A DNA stretch of 54,659 bases from Gemmatimonadota bacterium (GTDB lineage: Bacteria > Latescibacterota > UBA2968): contig JAPOXY010000057.1 in NCBI GenBank assembly GCA_026706845.1, positions 1 to 54,659 of the forward strand. Direction: 5' to 3'. The translations under genes were made by a program, and so were the position numbers. The notes under the pieces are model-generated. The model searched no databases, was not told the DNA's origin, and saw only the letters and a list, made by a program, of their open reading frames with translations. How positions within the stretch are numbered: the stretch's first letter is position 1; every line of letters begins with the position of its first letter. Below, one piece after another: positions 35,801 to 40,862 of this stretch.

Positions 35801-35965
35801 TGAGGTGCCCTCGATGATCACATTTGCCCCGGGCAACGCCTGACCGTTGCTGTCCACGATCTGACCTTTGATCTTTCCCGTGGTTCCGGCAACTGCCTGC
35901 TCAGAGGTCACCGAGAACAGCAGCAGAAAGGCGAATACAATCCAGAAAACACGATCACTCTTCAT
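32840..35965 (-). CDS. SusC-like TonB-dependent receptor
   Basis: A 1041-residue outer-membrane receptor for energised uptake. The signal peptide ends near AVA. A carboxypeptidase-regulatory-like domain (GQIVDSNGQALPGANVIIEG) spans about 30-110. The plug follows, with LAGVGLDGDTSIRGGDTSS and VVYYVDGVPM, then a long beta-barrel ending with aromatic residue F (GVMVSF). Domain order is that of SusC/CirA receptors. No SusD homologue is adjacent. AAAGGAG precedes the ATG. It is 30 bases after a small barrel-protein gene. Together with the PorV/PorQ and secreted proteins it forms the outer-membrane part of the block; the ABC importer supplies the inner-membrane step. Substrate unknown. Confidence 0.92.
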   Translation of the reverse strand: MKSDRVFWIVFAFLLLFSVTSEQAVAGTTGKIKGQIVDSNGQALPGANVIIEGTSQGTTTGPDGDYLILLVNPGTYTLTASMIGYDQISKTDVQAIADFTTTVDFTLKETALEMTAIVVVAERPPVEPDRTTTKYILDNSNVEEVAPIVKDTEQVLELLAGVGLDGDTSIRGGDTSSSGSGSSDVVYYVDGVPMSAVNVERRSHASRNFQSVNSSAVQELAVVTGGMEAEFGNAQAGVVNIVTKEGSRDFHGSLDYLLNPAGKKHWGSNVYDSPYYQDKMKWNDSNWTGETDPVTGRRVHERIDYTGVIGHRIEGTLSGPVIENASFFTSARYRGLAAIFPEGKQRGFYLYPDRKSGWIASPGNIETSYKLTGIARSKFKVGVGGIYGRSGSYWGGSGARRQLGRDIFLPEGSGAGQVKYKNDLVYVSLTHILTPKTFYEAKLSFFRDNQDTTNVPVDQYGEGITEDIRRDADGYFTAAPSTRTEYQLTKRERVNFKLDFSSQITKGHFVKSGFEVAFDKVLTVWERWRSMTSFALRVAGKPYTRDTPWEPIQSSWYIQDKMEFHGLVLNVGARYDRLDWGTQVPQGEHGLWSMAPMTKSWTRQQLIPLVDAKALQAWSPRVGVSHPITDRATIRYSFGVFRQLPSTWYIAQYGWVSRARAADFNNNGQIDPTEVGNQSDSRDWSGFWNHIKYETTTSFEVGTDWNFVGDYISSLTVFYKSGTDQFFYGNSYWWDPQKQAPQRGGADWRNNSYEDVRGIELSLRKNLSHGFSFLVSYNKQWVSAARQSGWWRTYFVPDSNWVATGSNYYVTHSRDTNGDGQVNSSDSGAEVPVLLTAEEIQEFGHRANERLRAIQNGTAADYDPLKESEIKEMEDWPGMWSYKQFNVNPRGRNTAQGTFGTERPGFGSVVFVYHSPTDYGPVWGDISVTMVYRMQEGRARRFALPGEPPKWWFGPMHTRTDLAFVKRFQIRNQVRSTFYFNVRNLFNQRDLQPRPAEDWWKNGLDRPRPDSGTYKQFGDTGELSRYAGFPREIELGVMVSF

Positions 35966-35995
35966 ATTCTTCTCCTTTTATTAACAGGTTCCGGA

Positions 35996-36691
35996 TCACA
36001 TATAAAACTTCACTCCAGCCCCGATGTCGAACAAGTGAAACGGATGGGTCTTTTTCACACCCCAGTTCAGGAAAGGCCTGAGTTCCCCAACGATCACATT
36101 GTAACTCACACGCAGGTCCAGGGCAGCCTTCGGTCCCAGGAAGATCTGCATCCCAGCCCCACCGCTTACACCCAGCGCTGTCCGCGTATCGTCGATCGCC
36201 TCCAGGAGCAGGGTCTGATCCAGCGTAGCTCCCCCTTGTTCGGGAAAGATGAGTCCGCTCACCTTAGAATGGTAGTTGTGGAACCCGGCTCCAACGGTAA
36301 GATAGGGAATGCTTCCTTCGCCTTCGAACTTCTTATCCTTTAAGGCGAAAAGCCAGTTGACCACCAGGCAGTTAAAGGTCATATCGGACTTGGCCTGTGG
36401 ACTTGTGTAGTCCCTTCCATCCTTGAACCGAAACGTCCGCTCTTCGAGACTGCCGCCCGCAAACTTCGAGTAATAATACTCCACTTCCACGATCCGTGCC
36501 GGACTGGTTACAAAGTGCGCAGCAGCCCCAAGCTTGAATCCCTCGGTGTACATATCCCTGAAGTTAAACAGCGGCGAATAAAGCTCGGCGAATACGCCGA
36601 ACCCCCCTCTGTGGCCCTCTTCCTGAGCCACAGCAAAAGCCGTGGGCGATAATACCCACAAAAGAATCCATAAACCCATGATCCTTCTCAT
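35996..36691 (-). CDS. Outer-membrane beta-barrel protein of unknown function
   Basis: A 231-residue exported protein: signal peptide MRRIMGLWILLWVLSPTAFA cleaved near VAQEE, then alternating beta strands such as GVFAELYSPLFNFRDM, RIVEVEYYYSKFAGG and ALDLRVSYNVIVG. It ends AGVKFYM. The pattern fits an eight-strand OmpA/OmpW-like barrel. I start at the ATG at 36691 after AGGTGTTT; a GTG two codons earlier is less likely. It lies between Gfo/Idh C (50 bases upstream) and the TonB receptor. Function is not recognisable. Confidence 0.75.
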   Translation of the reverse strand: MRRIMGLWILLWVLSPTAFAVAQEEGHRGGFGVFAELYSPLFNFRDMYTEGFKLGAAAHFVTSPARIVEVEYYYSKFAGGSLEERTFRFKDGRDYTSPQAKSDMTFNCLVVNWLFALKDKKFEGEGSIPYLTVGAGFHNYHSKVSGLIFPEQGGATLDQTLLLEAIDDTRTALGVSGGAGMQIFLGPKAALDLRVSYNVIVGELRPFLNWGVKKTHPFHLFDIGAGVKFYM

Positions 36692-36741
36692 AAACACCTA
36701 CTTTGAAAACACGCAGTCATTTTTCGATCAACCCACTCGTC

Positions 36742-37860
36742 TCAGATGATCTCCCTTTCCGGACCCAGCCGATTGTAAAACTGGGGGATATAGACCTTCC
36801 GGCCTCCCTCGTTGATCGAGATTAGCGAACTGATTGCCGCAGCGCAGCTCTTTGCCGCCTCATAGACGTTGATAAATGGCAGTCTGTCGTCTAATATCGC
36901 GTCCACGAAGTCGCGGCAGTTGTGGTACGTCCCGCCGCCGTGACCGGTTCTTTTGGCAACCTCGGCATCCAGTTCGAGCCCCACCAACTCCAGGGGCTCA
37001 ATCTCTCCGGGAAGCCCGCTCTCCTCCTGTGCATGTGCAATACCGAGCACTCCATTATGCCGATCTCCCTCAACGGCCGCCCTGGTGCCGTATAGCGACT
37101 TGTAGAGGTTGCAGCCGGGCCAGGCCATCGCCTTGCAACAGGCAATCTTTACCGTCACTCCACCGGTTGTCCTGAAAATTGCCGTCTCCCAGTCGTTGAC
37201 TGTCCGATATGGCGAGTAAATGCGGTTTCCCAACCCGACCACCTCGGTGAAATCCTGCCCGATGATCCAGCGGATGTCGTCGATCGCGTGAATGCCGCCG
37301 CCGGAAGAGATGCTCTCCTGCGTCGTCGTACCGAACCCATCCCGCCAGGTCTTTTTCCCATCTCTTACAAACAGGTACACCAGGCTGTGTGTATATTCAG
37401 ACTCGGCGTAGCATACCTCGCCGATTGTGCCATCTTTTACCAGCCGCCTCAGGGTGATCGTGCGTGGATCCCACCGGCTGTTCTGCTCCATGGCCAGCTT
37501 CAGGCCCGTTCGCTCTACCGCCTTGACGATTTCCATGCACTGGTGCAGCTTGTCGGCATTCTCCACCATCGGAATGGTCGTCAGGATGTGCTTTCCCGCC
37601 TCCAGGGCCGCCAGACACTCATCTCCGTGGCGAAATCCCGGCGTGCCCGTGCATATGAAGTCCACGTCCTGGTCAGCCAGCAGGTCTCCGTAGTCTGTAT
37701 AGACTCGGGGCACCCCGTATTCCCTGGCCAATTGGTTCGCTTTTTCCTCGTCTATATCGCATACCGCAGCGACATCCACTTCGTCGATGTATTCGTGGAA
37801 TGTCCTCAGATGCGACTGCCCGAATCCAAGCCCCACGATCCCCGCCTTCAAGGTAGCCAT
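36742..37860 (-). CDS. Gfo/Idh/MocA-family protein lacking EKP (paralogue C)
   Basis: A 372-residue Rossmann-fold protein (IVGLGFGQSHLR, 8-19; CDID 34-37). The EKP position reads TIP (95-97). The second motif reads SSGGGIHAIDDIRW, keeping a histidine but not the preceding aspartate. It shares the HEYI...CD opening and PM.EN motif with paralogues A and B but is more distant. Its ATG has GGAGG six bases upstream. It is the first gene of the minus-strand block, downstream of an intergenic region of 307 bases and the GntR gene, so it is likely the first target of regulation. Confidence 0.88.
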   Translation of the reverse strand: MATLKAGIVGLGFGQSHLRTFHEYIDEVDVAAVCDIDEEKANQLAREYGVPRVYTDYGDLLADQDVDFICTGTPGFRHGDECLAALEAGKHILTTIPMVENADKLHQCMEIVKAVERTGLKLAMEQNSRWDPRTITLRRLVKDGTIGEVCYAESEYTHSLVYLFVRDGKKTWRDGFGTTTQESISSGGGIHAIDDIRWIIGQDFTEVVGLGNRIYSPYRTVNDWETAIFRTTGGVTVKIACCKAMAWPGCNLYKSLYGTRAAVEGDRHNGVLGIAHAQEESGLPGEIEPLELVGLELDAEVAKRTGHGGGTYHNCRDFVDAILDDRLPFINVYEAAKSCAAAISSLISINEGGRKVYIPQFYNRLGPEREII

Positions 37861-38025
37861 CGATTCCCTCCGACAGATAACAATCTCAAGTCACGCAAAT
37901 GAAAACGTTACAACAAATGAGCCTCAGGCAATACGATTTCTTTCTAAAACGCACCAACCGTTCTATTCTATATTTCGTTAAGTTTCGCTAATCTTCACAT
38001 TTAATTAAGTTTTTCTAATTTCTAC

Positions 38026-38082
38026 TTGACATAAAAATCTATCTTTCTGATATTGAAAGGCGCAATGAAGAGAAATTATAAT
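38026..38082 (+). promoter_or_regulatory. Two tandem sigma70-like promoters reading away from the catabolic block
   Basis: P1 is TTGACA (38026-38031), a 17-base spacer and GATATT (38049-38054). P2 is TTGAAA (38053-38058), an 18-base spacer and TATAAT (38077-38082). Both point toward the convergent GntR gene, and no plus-strand open frame follows. Predicted starts are about 38061 and 38089. Confidence 0.45.
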
Positions 38083-38147
38083 ATTTCCTCACATTGTTCT
38101 GGCCATTAGCTCCTCCGTCCAAGGTTTGGTAGCTAATGGCTTTTTTA
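38061..38147 (+). ncRNA. Candidate small RNA ending in an intrinsic terminator
   Basis: Tandem promoter-like sequences are followed within 60-90 bases by a perfect 10-base-pair stem, a 19-base loop and six T (38141-38146), the layout of an independent sRNA gene. The loop starts CCTCCGTCC, so together with the end of the stem it shows CTCCTCC, an anti-Shine-Dalgarno motif. No coding frame of note is present. Ends are predicted only, and a mobile hairpin element is the alternative. Confidence 0.35.
38102..38146 (+). terminator. Intrinsic terminator, plus strand
   Basis: Stem GCCATTAGCT/AGCTAATGGC of ten pairs, loop 38112-38130, then TTTTTT. On the opposite strand the hairpin lacks a T-run, so it does not serve the GntR gene in the same way. 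Confidence 0.65.
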
Positions 38148-38167
38148 TATGCGCCTTTCGGCTGAGC

Positions 38168-38860
38168 TTACTGCGTGCGTTTTACCCATTGCCTCATGCC
38201 GGTATCGAAGTGATCCCACACTGCCTGCCGCATCCCATTAGGATCACGCGCCTTCAGGGCGAGGAAGATCCGCTCGTGGTTCTGGAAGTGTTCCAGGTCA
38301 ATGCTCTCCCAGTCCCACCACTCGCGGTGCGCCGTAACGAAAAATTCACTCAGTACTCGTCCAAGAGCCTGAGTCGCCAGGTTCCCCGTTGCTTCGTAGG
38401 TCGCAAAGTGAAACGCCCAGTCGTGCGTGTAAAACTCGACAGGACGCTCTAACGCCTCCCGCATCGCTTCCAGGTGATGCTCCATCGCTTCCAACAGATC
38501 TTCAGTTACGCGCTCTATTACCATCTCCACTATTCCAATATCCACCGCCCGCCGCAATTCGTACATCTCTATAATCGTCTTTTTATTTATAGATGGAACA
38601 AAGCTCAGATACTTAAACAAAGCCTGCGGGTCGAACTCTCTGACACTGATCCCATGCTTGGGACGAGCTTCCAGAACGCCTATTGCCTCTAAGATCTTGA
38701 CCGCTTCTCGAACGGAGGCACGACTCACACCAAACGCTTCTGCCATCTCTCGCTCTGTGGCCAACCTGTCTCCGGGCATCAATCCATTCTGCAAAATATG
38801 GTTCTTGATTGCACCGATGATCCTCTTACTCAGATTTTCTTTTTCAATGCTATTAAACAA
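38168..38860 (-). CDS. GntR-family transcriptional regulator, FadR/FCD type
   Basis: A 230-residue regulator. The N-terminal winged helix contains MPGDRLATEREMAEAFGVSR followed by SVREAVKILEAIGVLE. The C-terminal FCD domain is all-helical, with ligand or metal histidines in DWAFHFATYEATGN and DHFDTG. FCD regulators commonly sense sugar acids and other carboxylates. I start it at TTG 38860, which has GGGAG eight bases upstream and gives the typical opening FNSIEKENLSKRI. A longer frame from TTG 38980 would overlap its own promoter. It lies upstream of the catabolic block in the same orientation, 307 bases away, and is its likely regulator. Confidence 0.9.
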   Translation of the reverse strand: MFNSIEKENLSKRIIGAIKNHILQNGLMPGDRLATEREMAEAFGVSRASVREAVKILEAIGVLEARPKHGISVREFDPQALFKYLSFVPSINKKTIIEMYELRRAVDIGIVEMVIERVTEDLLEAMEHHLEAMREALERPVEFYTHDWAFHFATYEATGNLATQALGRVLSEFFVTAHREWWDWESIDLEHFQNHERIFLALKARDPNGMRQAVWDHFDTGMRQWVKRTQ

Positions 38861-38894
38861 ATCCCATTCTCCCGACCTTTCATTGTACAGATAT

Positions 38895-38944
38895 TGGTTT
38901 ACAAAACCAGCTATATCATTATATGGTATAATGGTCAGACCATT
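38895..38944. promoter_or_regulatory. Cluster of palindromic operators in the GntR leader
   Basis: Three perfect palindromes lie in the predicted leader. AATGGTCAGACCATT (38930-38944) contains TGGTCnGACCA, the core known for FadR-type operators, and would cover +1 to +15. CATTATATGGTATAATG (38917-38933) overlaps it. TGGTTT-ACA-AAACCA lies at 38895-38909. Autoregulation by the GntR protein is the natural reading. Confidence 0.65.
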
Positions 38945-38951
38945 AGTAAAA

Positions 38952-38980
38952 ATAATACACTCATTCACATCCTCTGTCAA
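38952..38980 (-). promoter_or_regulatory. Strong sigma70 promoter of the GntR gene
   Basis: TTGACA (38980-38975), a 17-base spacer and TATTAT (38957-38952), near-consensus. The predicted start is about 38945, right at the TGGTCnGACCA palindrome, leaving an 85-base leader before the TTG start at 38860. Confidence 0.7.
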
Positions 38981-39086
38981 GGATTTTTTGATTCATATAG
39001 GCTTCGGGATGAAATGTTTGAGGAGAAGGTATAAACAGTTGACCTCTTGTGAATTGGTGAACCTTACTCTTTGGAAAGGTCTGGCA

Positions 39087-40763
39087 TCAGGTTGCCGGAA
39101 TGACGGGAAATACGATGTGAGACGGATACTGTCTCGAGTGATGTACGGTCTGACGAGCCGGGCGCATCTCTGTATCGGTGCCGAATTCGTGGCCGGTATT
39201 TGGGTTGCGGTCAAAGCGCGGGAAGTTGGACGAAGAAATTTCGACACGGATGCAGTGGCCTTTCCGAAACACGTTGCCGGTGACACTGAGGTCGATTTCG
39301 TATTCGTAGATCTGGTTGGGTTCGAGCAGGGTTGGGTTGGTAAGGCTTTCGCGGTAGCGAGCACGCAAGATGCCGTCGCAGAGGTTTTTGGCGTAACCTG
39401 CGGGGGAGACATCTACCAGCTTGGCCGTCCAGTCGGTGTCCGGGCCGTCGGTGGCGGCGTAGAGCACGGCTTTGATTGGTCCGGTGACTTCCATGTCGGC
39501 TTCCAGGGGGGCCGAGGTGTAACAGAGTACATCGCCGCGCATCTCGACCGGGCGCTGATCATAGGGCCCCCAGGGCACGATGTGGGGCGAGCAGCAGTTG
39601 TTGCCACCCAGGGTCTGGACGGGGTACCGTGGGTCGTAGATAAAGTGGTCCAGAGTCTCTCCTTCTGTGAGGGTGGGAGACAGGCTCCCGTCGCCGAGCA
39701 GGGTGTTGGCACTACCGCGGGAATGGAGGTACCATTTCTGCCACCGGGTGCGCGCCAGGGGCCATTCGTTTTCATCGCGCCATTCGTTGGTGCCCATGAT
39801 GAAGATACGCAGGGGCGGTTCATCTACGATGCCGTTGTCGATGCCTTTGAGCCAGTAGTCGAACCAGCGCAGTTCCAGAGCCTCTAAGTCCACCATTGAG
39901 TGGTCGCCGAAGTCGATGTCGCCTGTTCGGGGGGAGGCGCTCAAGACGTGGGGCCACGGCCCGACGATGAGCTTACTTTGCCGGGCTTCGGGGGTGCGGC
40001 CGTGCTGCCGCAGACCGTTGAAGTTGGTGAAGGTGTTTGCGGCGTAGAGGTCATACCAGCCGCCCATGTTGAATGCGGGGACAGCGATGTCACCCCACCG
40101 TTTTTCGTCATTGATTTCGTCCCAGTAATCGTCGTAGGTAGCGTGTTGAATCCAGTCTTTCCAGAAGCCGAGGTTGCGCCCAGCCTGTTCGTCCATTTCT
40201 ATGAGGGGGAGATAACGAAAGGCTTCAGTCCAGTTGTGGTATTCGATGCTCTGGGCAGTGCGAGCGGTAGTACGCATGCCCCAGGTCATGAGGACGTTGA
40301 GTTGAAGGGCACCACCGGGATAGACCAGCCCGCTGAAGTAGTCACAGCAGATGACGCGAGGGGCAATGCAGGTGAGATACTGGCTTCTGTGCGGCGCGCT
40401 TTGCCACTGGACCAGGCCCAGGTACGAAGCACCGGACATGCCAATTTTGCCGTTGCTCCATTCCCGGCGACCGATCCATTCCTGGGTGTCGTAGCCGTCT
40501 TTGTCTTCCCGGAAAGGATAGTCGTTGCCCTCCGAGTCCCAGCGACCGCGACAGTCCTGCATTACACAGGCGTAGCCGCAGTTGGCCAGCCGCCGAGCTT
40601 TTTCGATCATGATATCGGTGTTATTGCTGTAGGGAGTACGCATCAAGACAGTGGGGAATTTTCCCGTGGCTCTGGGGAGGTAGATATCGGCGGATAGGTT
40701 AACTCTGTCCCGCATCGGGACTTTTACGTCCAGTTGCATATCTACGTCGTAATTGGGTTCCAT
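39087..40763 (-). CDS. CocE/NonD family serine hydrolase
   Basis: A 558-residue alpha/beta hydrolase of the X-Pro dipeptidyl-peptidase/cocaine-esterase family. The opening VPMRDRVNLSADIYLPR and FPTVLMRTPYSN are typical. The nucleophile elbow is GMSGASYLG, and the C-terminal jelly-roll domain (MEVTGPIKAVLYAATDGPDTDW) is present, ending with VHHSRQYPSHIVFPVIP. No signal peptide is visible, so it acts in the cytoplasm. ATG 40763 has AGAAGGAG five bases upstream; an ATG six codons earlier lacks one. It may hydrolyse an ester or amide of the imported compound, but its link to the block is only proximity. Confidence 0.9.
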   Translation of the reverse strand: MEPNYDVDMQLDVKVPMRDRVNLSADIYLPRATGKFPTVLMRTPYSNNTDIMIEKARRLANCGYACVMQDCRGRWDSEGNDYPFREDKDGYDTQEWIGRREWSNGKIGMSGASYLGLVQWQSAPHRSQYLTCIAPRVICCDYFSGLVYPGGALQLNVLMTWGMRTTARTAQSIEYHNWTEAFRYLPLIEMDEQAGRNLGFWKDWIQHATYDDYWDEINDEKRWGDIAVPAFNMGGWYDLYAANTFTNFNGLRQHGRTPEARQSKLIVGPWPHVLSASPRTGDIDFGDHSMVDLEALELRWFDYWLKGIDNGIVDEPPLRIFIMGTNEWRDENEWPLARTRWQKWYLHSRGSANTLLGDGSLSPTLTEGETLDHFIYDPRYPVQTLGGNNCCSPHIVPWGPYDQRPVEMRGDVLCYTSAPLEADMEVTGPIKAVLYAATDGPDTDWTAKLVDVSPAGYAKNLCDGILRARYRESLTNPTLLEPNQIYEYEIDLSVTGNVFRKGHCIRVEISSSNFPRFDRNPNTGHEFGTDTEMRPARQTVHHSRQYPSHIVFPVIPAT

Positions 40764-40798
40764 GGGGGCTCCTTCTGACATGTATCCATTATCTGTGT

Positions 40799-40825
40799 AA
40801 AACGCTCAAATCACTCGCGTTTTTT
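40799..40825. terminator. Weak bidirectional hairpin between GWxTD and CocE genes
   Basis: AAAACGC (40799-40805) pairs with GCGTTTT (40817-40823) around an 11-base loop. The T-run is better on the plus strand, though both neighbours are on the minus strand. Confidence 0.25.
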
Positions 40826-40862
40826 CTATTTCCATCGGTGGTTGCTTTATGAATCATCCAGG

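Larger units (their letters stand above)
38055..38159. repeat. 105-base nested inverted-repeat element
   Basis: Outer arms GAAAGGCGCA (38055-38064) and TGCGCCTTTC (38150-38159) are perfect inverted repeats. Inside lie GCCATTAGCT (38102-38111) and AGCTAATGGC (38131-38140), also perfect, and a small GAAAT/ATTTC hairpin (38072-38087). The nesting resembles a MITE-like or REP-like element or a structured RNA gene. Confidence 0.6.
37861..38167. other. 307-base intergenic region ahead of the catabolic block
   Basis: AT-rich compared with its flanks. On the minus strand toward the Gfo/Idh C gene there is a TAGAAT -10-like hexamer with no convincing -35, and two tandem TTTCGTTAAG-like decamers lie at 37974-37993. 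The right half holds plus-strand promoter-like sequences and nested inverted repeats listed separately. No protein-coding gene is supported. Confidence 0.6.

Noticed and set aside
38861-38980. N-terminal extension of the GntR regulator by 40 residues from a TTG at 38980
   Set aside because: That TTG is part of a near-perfect -35 box with a -10 17 bases downstream, and the extra residues do not resemble the family; the TTG at 38860 has a good ribosome-binding site.
38658-39887. Open plus-strand frame spanning the GntR and CocE genes
   Set aside because: It runs opposite two well-supported genes and across the GntR promoter, with no ribosome-binding site or family resemblance.
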